Part shown: positions 27,206-34,000 of the stretch, piece after piece | Layout of the letters: each line of letters begins with the position of its first letter | How positions within the stretch are numbered: position 1 is the stretch's first letter | Source: Daejeonella sp. JGW-45 | Lineage (GTDB): Bacteria > Bacteroidota > Bacteroidia > Sphingobacteriales > Sphingobacteriaceae | Direction: 5' to 3' | Assembly: GCF_029360805.1 (NCBI RefSeq) | Contig: NZ_JARKNC010000010.1 | Location: 547,287 to 611,286, forward strand | DNA length: 64,000 nucleotides | Translations under genes and position numbers: made by a program | Notes under the pieces: model-generated | What the model saw: the letters and a program-made list of their open reading frames with translations, nothing else | Told to the model about the DNA's origin: nothing | The model's database searches: none

Positions 27206-27876
27206 AATACTTCCAGCGACTGGATGCTCATCACAAATTATACATCTCAGCAGGCATGGCTTTAATCATTTTCCTGCTGAGTTATGGAAAATTTTCTTCC
27301 TCTGTACATTACATGATCACTTGGCTGGCATATGCATTAAGTAGTATAATTTTGGCTTGGATCACTATATTAACCTCGCATCCAGCCGAGGTGAAGCATG
27401 AAGCACATGACCAAGATTCCAGTCGTACCTTGGTATTTCTCTTTGCTGTTGCCGCTGCATTTGCCAGTCTTTTTGCCATTCTGATACTTTTACAAGGTAG
27501 TGGAGACAGTTCCAAGCCAGATCTTGCTTATCAGATCATCATTCCTTTTGCGTGTGTCATGAGCTCCTGGTGGTTGGTTCATACCATATTTACATTAAGG
27601 TATGCCCATTTTTACTATTGTGACATGGACAACGACAAAAAAGGAGAAAATGTGAAACCTGAAGGTTTAATATTTCCTGGCGAGAAAGAGCCTGATTATC
27701 TAGATTTTACCTATTTCTCTTTTGTTATTGGAATGACATTTCAGGTTTCTGATATACAGATTACGTCCCGTAGGATTAGAAGGTTGGTCTGGATGCATGG
27801 TGTATTATCGTTTGCGTTTAACACAATAATTGTGGCGCTCACCATTAATATTGTTTCAGGGCTCATTCAAAAATAA
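27187..27876 (+). CDS. DUF1345 family inner-membrane protein
   Basis: This 229-residue protein has five or more hydrophobic segments. The DUF1345 pattern includes SWWLVHTIFTLRYAHFYY near 125 and PDYLDFTYFSFVIGMTFQVSD near 175, with a late MHGVLSFAFNTIIVALTINI helix. The role is unknown; the family frequently occurs in Bacteroidota stress and metal islands. It overlaps the SpoIIAA-like gene and probably ends the operon. Confidence 0.88.
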   Translation: MDKGKLKYFQRLDAHHKLYISAGMALIIFLLSYGKFSSSVHYMITWLAYALSSIILAWITILTSHPAEVKHEAHDQDSSRTLVFLFAVAAAFASLFAILILLQGSGDSSKPDLAYQIIIPFACVMSSWWLVHTIFTLRYAHFYYCDMDNDKKGENVKPEGLIFPGEKEPDYLDFTYFSFVIGMTFQVSDIQITSRRIRRLVWMHGVLSFAFNTIIVALTINIVSGLIQK

Positions 27877-27926
27877 GCAGACAAATCAAAACTGCTTTAA
27901 TCATCTTGAGGACTAAAAATTAATTT

Positions 27927-28103
27927 ATGGAATGGACTTTAGAAAATTTTCCTGTTGGGATGAATGAATTGGATCCTAAAGTGCGGGAAAAAGCGATTGA
28001 AATTGCAAATCAATTGAAAAAAGAAGGGCGGATTAACGAATTAACAGTAGTGGACGAGGCTATTCAACAGGCTCAGGAATGGTTTTTAAATATGGAAGGG
28101 TAA
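27927..28103 (+). CDS. Small conserved-looking cytosolic protein (58 residues)
   Basis: The frame encodes EWTLENFPVGMNELDPKVRE, a helix KAIEIANQLKKEG, and a closing helix AIQQAQEWFLNME. It resembles short bacterial proteins built on the theme 'P-x-S/G-M-x-x-L-x-x-x-V-R-x-K-A-I-x-I-A-N', whose function is unknown to me. It lies 50 bp after the DUF1345 gene in the same direction and may be the last gene of that operon. Confidence 0.6.
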   Translation: MEWTLENFPVGMNELDPKVREKAIEIANQLKKEGRINELTVVDEAIQQAQEWFLNMEG

Positions 28104-28203
28104 TGATTAAGAAAGGCATCGTCAGAAGGCCTGTGAAAATTGCCGATTCCAGGAAACCCAGGAAAAAAGTCAAAGCAATAGTTATAAGCCTAAAACGTAC
28201 CTT

Positions 28204-28287
28204 ATGGTTATATATTGGATACTTGCACTATTGGCTTTGCTCGCGATCTATTTAAAACTAAAGCACTTTTATGCTACACACTGGTAA
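28204..28287 (+). CDS. Possible very short single-helix membrane peptide
   Basis: An ATG at 28204 opens 27 codons with a hydrophobic helix (YWILALLALLAIYLKL) and a polar end (HFYATHW). The same frame is open upstream to 28111 with CENCRFQETQEK but has no start codon there, so this may be the end of a longer, partly decayed gene. A second frame from 28103 gives a basic 50-residue peptide. Neither is certain. Confidence 0.25.
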   Translation: MVIYWILALLALLAIYLKLKHFYATHW

Positions 28288-28432
28288 CTGTATTCTTAGA
28301 ATATCGAGCTTACGCTTCGGGTTGTTCAAAAACTAATGTTAAAGCCTGCTATTTTCTAGTGGTCATTGCTTACAAATCTTTAAATATTCAAAAAAACTAC
28401 GCTTTTTTAGCGGCTAACTGTTTCTATTAAAT

Positions 28433-29044
28433 TTATGGAGTACAGCAGGGATTTGAGCCTTGCATTGGAGGGCATTTAACCGTTCCGTAGCTGCAATAAA
28501 CACAGCAATCGCCTTTCAAAGGTCTTAATAAAGTTTTACACTTTGCGCATTCATAATAGTAGGCACAGGCATCGGTAGGCATGATCTCGTCTTTTTTATG
28601 ACCACAATTTGGGCAGGTGATAGTTGATCTCAGCTCGATGAGCTTATCTTCATTATCGCCGGTATTGCAGCAGGAATGAAGTTTGTTACGCTGGTAATTC
28701 CAGACGGTAGCTACCAACAGGCCGATCAGGCCTGCATAAAGAAAGTAAATCCACTGATCCCTGTTATCGAGATGGTATCCATATATAATTAAAATCCCGC
28801 TAATGATAGCGGCAATTAAAGGATACATACAACGGTGCCTCCGGTATGATATGTAAAGTCCGATTATGGAAATAAGCACCATCCCCTGGAAGATCCACAT
28901 AGTCCATCCGCCAAACACCTCAAAACTACCTAAACCAAGTGCAGTAGCAGCAAATGCAATAATTGGAAAACAGCAGGGTGATAATAATACTGTAAGAAGA
29001 ACTCCTGAGGTTCCAATTTTGTCTAAATTATTTATTAATCTCAT
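28433..29044 (-). CDS. MerC-domain membrane protein with C-terminal GDCCVYCSYG zinc-ribbon tail
   Basis: From the ATG at 29044 the protein has 203 residues; an ATG at 29062 is also possible. The N-terminal half has four helices, with LLSPCCFPIIAFAATALGLG near the first as in the mercury importer MerC. The second half is soluble and Cys-rich: ITCPNCGHKK, CAYYYECAKC, and GDCCVYCSYGTVKCPP, a tail normally found as a separate small protein. So it looks like a fusion of a MerC-type transporter and a metal-binding ribbon. No mercuric reductase or MerR is in the window, so the metal need not be mercury. It is transcribed toward the efflux operon. Confidence 0.85.
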   Translation of the reverse strand: MRLINNLDKIGTSGVLLTVLLSPCCFPIIAFAATALGLGSFEVFGGWTMWIFQGMVLISIIGLYISYRRHRCMYPLIAAIISGILIIYGYHLDNRDQWIYFLYAGLIGLLVATVWNYQRNKLHSCCNTGDNEDKLIELRSTITCPNCGHKKDEIMPTDACAYYYECAKCKTLLRPLKGDCCVYCSYGTVKCPPMQGSNPCCTP

Positions 29045-29085
29045 GTTGGTCGAATATACCATAAACCAATGCTATCAAAGGATAT

Positions 29086-29327
29086 TTAGAAATTTGAGAA
29101 TAGAATGCCTGCCATAGCTCCAACAACACTTGCTATCAGAGCAACTACCAATCTCCATTTCTAAAGTCTGGCCAGCTCAAGCTCAATTTACTCAGCCTGT
29201 CCTGATCATCGCGCTTAACTGAAACGTTATCGTATAACAACTCCAAAGCCAGTGGTTTAGCAGTAGATCGTAGTAGCGCATAATACGCTGATGGGTCCTT
29301 TAAGTCAATTGAGGAGTAAAATATTAA
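29086..29327 (-). pseudogene. Decayed ORF upstream of the merC-like gene
   Basis: On the minus strand an open frame without a start (29145-29327) encodes coding-like sequence, for example DLKDPSAYYALLRSTAKPLA and DDQDRLSKLSLSWPDFRNGD. In another frame (29086 to about 29160) a membrane-helix end LVVALIASVVGAMAGILFSN follows and stops. The two pieces look like one gene broken by a frameshift and a missing 5' end. The family was not recognised. Confidence 0.4.
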
Positions 29328-29345
29328 TCATTGAGACAAAGTTAG

Positions 29346-29460
29346 GCTAAATCAGAAATACGAGTTCGCTTCGCCAAAGTAGTATCAAAAAAATGGGTAT
29401 CCACTATCGTGGAGCCTCCGCATTTTTTTGATCTCCACTTTGCACTTTATTTCTGATTTA
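29346..29460. repeat. Large imperfect inverted repeat (hairpin element)
   Basis: Outer arms TAAATCAGAAATA (29348-29360) and TATTTCTGATTTA (29448-29460) are exact complements. Inner arms ATCAAAAAAATG (29384-29395) and CATTTTTTTGAT (29421-29432) are also exact, around a CCAC-TATC-GTGG tip. The whole can fold into a hairpin of about 115 bases. It ends 47 bp before the RadC-like gene. It may be a MITE-like relic or a recombination/attachment site. The 29,063-29,507 gap otherwise holds only the decayed ORF. Confidence 0.6.
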
Positions 29461-29507
29461 ACCATCGGCAGCACCATAATTAATTCATTCACTTAATCAA
29501 AGTAATT

Positions 29508-29990
29508 ATGGAAAAGCTTCAAACCGAGCAGAAAGCGAACTCAACAACATTCCAGGTATCAGAAATCAATGTGTCTTACCGACCTAAAGTTAAAGCTTCA
29601 GAAAGACCCAAAGTATCAACATCAAAGGAAGTTTATGACATACTGTTTAATAACTGGGATCTTGATAAAATGGAACTTTTAGAACAGTTTAAAATTCTAC
29701 TATTAACCAGAGCCAACCGAGTGATAGGGATATATGAAGTTTCATCTGGTGGGATGGCAGGAACCGTAGCGGATCCTAAGTTAATTTTCTCAACCGCATT
29801 AAAGGCCTGTGCGAGTGCTATAATCCTAAGCCATAATCATCCCTCAGGAAATTTAAAACCAAGTCAGTCAGATATCGCATTGACTAACAAATTAATAGCT
29901 GCCGGAAGTCTTTTGGATATAGCCGTTCTGGACCATGTAATATTGAGTTCCGAAGGTTATTATTCATTTGAAGATGAAGGTATTATTTAA
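29508..29990 (+). CDS. radC: RadC-like JAB/MPN-domain protein
   Basis: This 160-residue protein contains the JAB1/MPN metalloprotease-like core with LLTRANRVIGIYEVSSGG, then SHNHPSGNLKPSQSDIALT near 103-120 and a late ILDHVILSSEGYYSFEDEG-type segment. The HxHPSG and Asp ligands for zinc are intact. It lacks the N-terminal helix-hairpin-helix of chromosomal RadC. This short form is typical of Bacteroidota mobile elements, where its role is unknown despite the 'DNA repair' label. It stands alone after the inverted repeat. Confidence 0.9.
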   Translation: MEKLQTEQKANSTTFQVSEINVSYRPKVKASERPKVSTSKEVYDILFNNWDLDKMELLEQFKILLLTRANRVIGIYEVSSGGMAGTVADPKLIFSTALKACASAIILSHNHPSGNLKPSQSDIALTNKLIAAGSLLDIAVLDHVILSSEGYYSFEDEGII

Positions 29991-30106
29991 GGGGGAAACC
30001 CCTTTTATAACCTTAAATTAGCCACCTTATTTGAGGATTCTTAGGTATGAAATTTTGCTGGGGAAAAAGTTATACACGATTCACATTCCATATCTACCCT
30101 TTTACG

Positions 30107-30499
30107 CTACCAGCTTTCTATTTTCAATCCGTCAATTTCATTAAAATGCTTGTCTTTTGTTACAAGCGTTAACTTGTGCTGTTGAGCTATGGCAGCGATC
30201 CACATGTCATTTTCAGGGATAGGTTTACCCTTTTTAAGCAATCCTGTTTTGATTAAGGCATACCAGTTGGCCGTTTCATTATCTGCAGGCAAGACCCTGC
30301 ATTGTTTTAGAAAAACATTGATCTGCTTAGCATGTTTTGAAGGATTGGAAGACCGGTAGGCGCCAAGATACAGCTCGCCTAAAACCGCAAAAGGTATATC
30401 AATTGACGGCAGTGTTTCAAGGGAGGCGATTACAGATGGGTTGCCTCTGAACAGCGCAATGATAACATTGGTATCTAATAGAGTGTTACTTCCAGTCAT
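30107..30499 (-). CDS. VapC-like PIN-domain toxin
   Basis: From the ATG at 30499 the protein has 130 residues; a GTG at 30517 is also in frame. The PIN-domain acidic residues are visible: LLDTNVIIALF at the start, FAVLGELYLGAY near 43-54, and PENDMWIAAIAQQH then LVTKDKHFNEID near 100-120. Such toxins cleave specific RNAs, often initiator tRNA. Its start overlaps the 3' end of the antitoxin frame by 14 bp. All four expected acidic positions are present, so it is probably active. Confidence 0.9.
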   Translation of the reverse strand: MTGSNTLLDTNVIIALFRGNPSVIASLETLPSIDIPFAVLGELYLGAYRSSNPSKHAKQINVFLKQCRVLPADNETANWYALIKTGLLKKGKPIPENDMWIAAIAQQHKLTLVTKDKHFNEIDGLKIESW

Positions 30500-30719
30500 C
30501 CGGGTGAATAATTTCACATGATTCTTCTATGATCTTTTCAATTTCGTCTGCTTCATTCTTAGACCAGATGCCCGAAAAATTCCTGATGCCAGGTACCTTC
30601 TTCCCATTTTTGTTTTTCTCTGATTTCTTCAAAAGATCTTCCAAAGCAGTTAGAACCTTCTCACTCTTTACCTTGAGCACTTCTTCTATTACATGTAATT
30701 TTCTTACTTCTGAACGCAT
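30486..30719 (-). CDS. Antitoxin partner of the VapC-like toxin
   Basis: This 77-residue Lys/Glu-rich protein has an N-terminal helix (EVRKLHVIEEVLKVKSEKVL) followed by a flexible Gly/Lys linker and NFSGIWSKNEADEIEKIIEE at the end. The C-terminal part with 'FxGxW...A.EIEKII' is the usual toxin-wrapping tail of VapB-like antitoxins in this phylum. It lies directly upstream of and overlaps the toxin gene, the normal order. Confidence 0.8.
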   Translation of the reverse strand: MRSEVRKLHVIEEVLKVKSEKVLTALEDLLKKSEKNKNGKKVPGIRNFSGIWSKNEADEIEKIIEESCEIIHPDDWK

Positions 30720-30767
30720 AATCCTAGTTTAGCAATTATCGTGTGCGAATTGTCTCTATTGTAAATT

Positions 30768-30827
30768 CCTTCTTTTATCTTTCTTAATGGAGTTGCTATA
30801 GCCTGGGCAATCTTGGCTTTCTGATAG
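30768..30827 (-). repeat. Copy A of a sequence shared upstream of both toxin-antitoxin pairs
   Basis: About 57 bases align with 31487-31546 with roughly 70 percent identity by eye. On the minus strand copy A encodes KAKIAQAIATPLRKIKEG and copy B encodes KAKANEAVTTPLRKVKEG with a stop. They look like the decayed end of the same gene present twice. Confidence 0.55.
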
Positions 30828-30987
30828 ATAATAATACCGGCAATTTGAATACACCTCAACAGGTACATCTTTATCAGGATAATAGTAGACCCTCTTTCAA
30901 GGGTTACAGTTACATGGCCTTTTTGGGCAGTTCCGCTTTTGAATACTATACATTACATAGCTTTACTCACATACCCGCCAAACAACA

Positions 30988-31254
30988 CTATTGGTAATGT
31001 CCTTTTAGCGAATAGACGTAGATGATTTCCCCGGTAACCTCGTAAACTATCCTGTGTTCTTGATTTATACGTCTTGACCACATTCCAGTTAGCTGGTGTT
31101 TTAAAGCTTCGGGTTTGCCGGTTCCCTCAAAAGGATGCTCAGTAAGTTCATTTAATAAGACAAGCATCTTTTTTAAAAGGGCCTTATTACCAGACTTTTT
31201 ATGATATTCAATATCTTTCTTTGCTTGTTCTGAAAAGTCTAAATGCAGGCTCAT
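30988..31254 (-). CDS. Txe/YoeB-family toxin
   Basis: This 88-residue protein fits the RelE-fold YoeB family: FSEQAKKDIEYHKKSGNKAL at the start, LTEHPFEGTGKPEALKHQL in the middle, GMWSRRINQEHRIVYEV, and the catalytic C-terminal YSLKGHY. These enzymes cleave mRNA on the ribosome. The family's catalytic Glu, Arg, His and Tyr positions appear conserved. Its start overlaps the antitoxin stop by one base. Confidence 0.93.
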   Translation of the reverse strand: MSLHLDFSEQAKKDIEYHKKSGNKALLKKMLVLLNELTEHPFEGTGKPEALKHQLTGMWSRRINQEHRIVYEVTGEIIYVYSLKGHYQ

Positions 31255-31466
31255 TACAATCCTAACAAACTTCGCAGTTCTTCTTTCTTTACTCTGGTAA
31301 CTTTACCCTTCTTAACTTCTTCTTTGCTTCTCTCTATTTTTGCCACAAACTCCAAATCATAGGGACTTTCATTTTCTTTTCTGAAAGAAACATCTAAGGC
31401 TTTTAAGAAAGCTTTTATAGCGGTTAATTGCTTTTGGTTCTTGGGTTCGACAATCAATGTTTCCAT
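31254..31466 (-). CDS. DUF2683-type antitoxin of the YoeB-like toxin
   Basis: This 70-residue protein begins METLIVEPKNQKQLTAIKAF, which matches the short antitoxin family (DUF2683) that pairs with Txe/YoeB toxins in Bacteroidota. The Lys/Glu-rich tail (IERSKEEVKKGK) likely wraps the toxin. It is directly upstream of the toxin gene, one base overlapping. Related DNA 21 bases upstream of it also occurs upstream of the VapBC-like pair. Confidence 0.85.
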   Translation of the reverse strand: METLIVEPKNQKQLTAIKAFLKALDVSFRKENESPYDLEFVAKIERSKEEVKKGKVTRVKKEELRSLLGL

Positions 31467-31486
31467 AATAAAAATCTCTAATTTAT

Positions 31487-31546
31487 CCTTCCTTAACTTT
31501 TCTTAGTGGGGTGGTTACCGCCTCGTTAGCCTTGGCTTTAGTAGTA
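31487..31546 (-). repeat. Copy B of the sequence shared upstream of both toxin-antitoxin pairs
   Basis: See the copy at 30768-30827. Copy B ends in a stop codon after LRKVKEG, 21 bases before the DUF2683-type antitoxin start, and has an in-frame stop further upstream, so it is a remnant. Confidence 0.55.
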
Positions 31547-31676
31547 TCTCTGCGTTACTCAAGCCTTTCTCCACTATACCTTCAGCTCTACAACAAATTT
31601 ACTAATTATCCAGCAAAGATTACTCTTATCCATTTGCACTTAAATACATCTTGCACTTTGTGCTTTCTGGTTAGAT

Positions 31677-31988
31677 TTAACTAGAAAGAAGATGAGAAAT
31701 ATCCCTCGATTTGACATTTTTCTTTGCCTGTTTTAAAACAACTTTAACAATGATATCAATATCTACATCAATAATTTGGGAAAGCTTAACCAAGTCTTCT
31801 ATCACAAATTTCTCAGGAGCAGCACATTTATTAATAAAGCCATCATAACCGATACCCAATGCCGCAATTAAACCAGTGATATACATATCCGTAAGATCGT
31901 TCATACTGGTTATCGTGTTAGTCTCAAATCTTGCCTTCAAAGAGGCTATAGTGCTTTTCAGCCTTTCAGAATTAACTTTTGTTGCCAT
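31677..31988 (-). CDS. Small helical protein of unknown function, possible self-regulated DNA-binding protein
   Basis: This 103-residue protein is predicted to be mostly helical (ERLKSTIASLKARFET, VIEDLVKLSQIIDVDIDIIV, a basic tail KQAKKNVKSRD). There is no sure family match; the central part with LVKLSQIIDVDIDIIVKVVL has the rhythm of a helix-turn-helix. Its upstream region contains a 16-bp palindrome and a second copy of its half, an operator-like layout at 32042-32077, which supports a regulator role. Function otherwise unknown. Confidence 0.55.
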   Translation of the reverse strand: MATKVNSERLKSTIASLKARFETNTITSMNDLTDMYITGLIAALGIGYDGFINKCAAPEKFVIEDLVKLSQIIDVDIDIIVKVVLKQAKKNVKSRDISHLLSS

Positions 31989-32041
31989 AGAACTGATAAA
32001 ATTCTATAACTGAAGTTCAAGAACAATGATTTAATACCAAT

Positions 32042-32077
32042 TCGATAATAATTATTATCATATCGATAATAATTATT
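32042..32077. promoter_or_regulatory. Repeated palindromic operator-like sites
   Basis: TCGATAATAATTATT occurs at 32042-32056 and again at 32063-32077, a 21-base period (two helix turns). GATAATAATTATTATC at 32044-32059 is a perfect 16-bp palindrome. They lie 54-89 bases upstream of the start at 31988. Confidence 0.55.
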
Positions 32078-32280
32078 TGCAATTCAATAATTTTTAATTT
32101 ATGTTTGGTATACTTTAATTGTAAATCGGTAGAAATTAATTTTGCATTAGAAATTATCTTTAGAGATAAGCTACAGCACCGAGAGACATAAAAAGATTAG
32201 TATTTATTAAAATTTGATAATTTTGCTGTACTTCTGATGTAAAGACATTTGGGGTACGGCTTACGAGCCTCGCCTATAAA

Positions 32281-32476
32281 TCTAGTAAATTTTCCGCGAG
32301 CGTAAGCAGAGCATCCCAACCCTATTCAGTGCAATAGGGTCGGTGCTCGCTTATGTTTGACGGGGAAACCTTTCCGAAAGGGAAGGCGGCTTTACTAGAG
32401 CCTTTAGACGTTAGACATGGCGGGTTACCGGCCCTATTGTATTTTCGATAGTTCGGTATCTCTCTTTAAGAGGCTC
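32281..32476 (+). ncRNA. Candidate structured RNA upstream of the TlpA/SusC operon
   Basis: Four nested or adjacent helices can be read. An outer helix pairs TCTAGTAAA (32281-32289) with TTTACTAGA (32391-32399). Inside it, stem 1 pairs TAAGC, GAGCA and ACCCTATT with AATAGGGT, TGCTC and GCTTA (32303-32353). Stem 2 is CCTTTCC-GAAA-GGGAAGG with a GNRA loop (32369-32386). Downstream, GAGCCT (32398-32403) can pair with AGGCTC (32471-32476). There is no ORF of note. The block ends 143 bases before the TlpA-like gene start, so it may be a long leader or an independent RNA; strand is assumed from that gene. Not matched to any RNA family I know. Confidence 0.5.
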
Positions 32477-32619
32477 CATTAAAATTTGACAATGGAGAGT
32501 AAACAAGATATTCTTATTGCATTAGTGATCTGCAGCCCGGAGTAAGTTACCTATGCTCAAAATAGACGTCAGGTATTCTCCCTGAACAATTCATAAAATT
32601 TCAACTAATCGATTTAATA

Positions 32620-33999
32620 ATGAAAAAAACGATACAAATTATCGTTCTGGCTATGCTATGCTTAAGATCCAGGACAAATTTATACGCATCTATAACCGCA
32701 GTTTTTCTATTAACCTTGATAATTGCCCTCACCGCGAACGGGGTCCAAGGACAGGAAACCAGGCAGGCCGGGGGGATAACCATCGGTCAGCAGGTTCCTG
32801 ATGTGACCATTAACAACATTATTAATTATAAAACTACAAGCGCAAAGCTTTCAGATTTTAAGGGGAAGCTGCTGATACTGGATTTTTGGGCTACCTGGTG
32901 CGCACCCTGTATTGCCATGATCCCAAGGATGGATAGCCTGCAAAAACAATTTGAAGGCAAAGTGCAGTTTCTGCCGGTAACCTATCAGCCTGCCAGCGTA
33001 GTTGAACCCTTTCGGGCAAAGCTTCATGAGAAGAAATCTATAAGCTTACCTGAAGTAATAGGCGATAAAGTATTGCATGACATGTTTCCCCACAGAAGCA
33101 TACCGCATTATGTGTGGATCGATCCTGATGGAAAAGTGATTGCTATAACTGATTATGTTGAGGTTACTGCTGAAAGAATAAAAAACGTGATAGCAGGAAA
33201 TAGCCAGCAGTTAATAACCAAAGAAGAAATGCCGCGGGTGGTTTACGATCCTAAGAAACCTTTGTTTACTGAATTAAATGGTGGTAACGGCTCTTCTCTT
33301 AAATACCATCGGCTCATCAGCAATTATGCTGATGGACTATGGCCGGGATACAAATTTTCAGGCGACAGTATGGGGATGAAGATCACGGTGCGCAATGAAT
33401 CCCTATTGAGCATATATACCCTGGCATACGGGCAAGGGCAAAAATTCCTGAATAAGAATAAGGTGATTCTTGAAGTAAAGGATCCGGCATCATTTCGCAG
33501 TAATTTACGAGGGAACGACTATTTACGCTGGATGCGTGAGGGTAACGTGTTTTGCTATGAACTAATTATGCCTGAAGTGACATCGGGTAGTGCTTTTGCT
33601 GCCATGCGTGAGGATCTGAGCCTCTTTTTTACGAACTATCAGGTAGCTGTAGAGCGTAGAAACCTGCCATGCATCGTGCTGGAAGCCAGCGGTAAAAATA
33701 GTATTATCTCGAAAGGGGGCAAACCGTTAAACCAGATGAGCCGTTCGGGAGCAACCTTGCAGAATGGAAACTGGAATCATTTCATTGGCCGTCTTGATGA
33801 TTATTATTTGCAGGACAACGAACTGCCTCTACTGGATGATACAGGTATTTCCGGTTTCGTTGATTTGGAAATTAAGGCAGACATGACCGACACTGAAAGT
33901 ATCAACAGGGCACTTATTCCTTATGGGCTCAGTCTTAAGCCAGCAACCCGCATGATAGAAGTACTGGTAATTAAGGAAAAAACCGGCAAGGGCTTTTAA
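32620..33999 (+). CDS. TlpA-like thioredoxin protein with long C-terminal extension
   Basis: This 459-residue exported protein has a hydrophobic segment at about 24-42 and a TlpA/AhpC-type redoxin domain from about 52 to 190, with the active site FWATWCAPCIAM near 89-100. WCAPC is a complete CxxC. The C-terminal 250 residues (for example FSGDSMGMKITVRNESLLSI and the SINRALIPYGLSL repeat) resemble the DUF3738-like tails attached to such redoxins in Bacteroidota. It probably reduces or swaps disulphides of an exported protein. The next gene, SusC-like, starts one base after its stop, so they are one operon. Confidence 0.85.
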   Translation: MKKTIQIIVLAMLCLRSRTNLYASITAVFLLTLIIALTANGVQGQETRQAGGITIGQQVPDVTINNIINYKTTSAKLSDFKGKLLILDFWATWCAPCIAMIPRMDSLQKQFEGKVQFLPVTYQPASVVEPFRAKLHEKKSISLPEVIGDKVLHDMFPHRSIPHYVWIDPDGKVIAITDYVEVTAERIKNVIAGNSQQLITKEEMPRVVYDPKKPLFTELNGGNGSSLKYHRLISNYADGLWPGYKFSGDSMGMKITVRNESLLSIYTLAYGQGQKFLNKNKVILEVKDPASFRSNLRGNDYLRWMREGNVFCYELIMPEVTSGSAFAAMREDLSLFFTNYQVAVERRNLPCIVLEASGKNSIISKGGKPLNQMSRSGATLQNGNWNHFIGRLDDYYLQDNELPLLDDTGISGFVDLEIKADMTDTESINRALIPYGLSLKPATRMIEVLVIKEKTGKGF

Positions 34000-34000
34000 T

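Noticed and set aside
32281-32476. Interpretation of the structured block as RNase P, tmRNA, SRP RNA, 6S RNA or a cobalamin riboswitch
   Set aside because: The diagnostic conserved strings of those RNAs were not found, so it is left unassigned.
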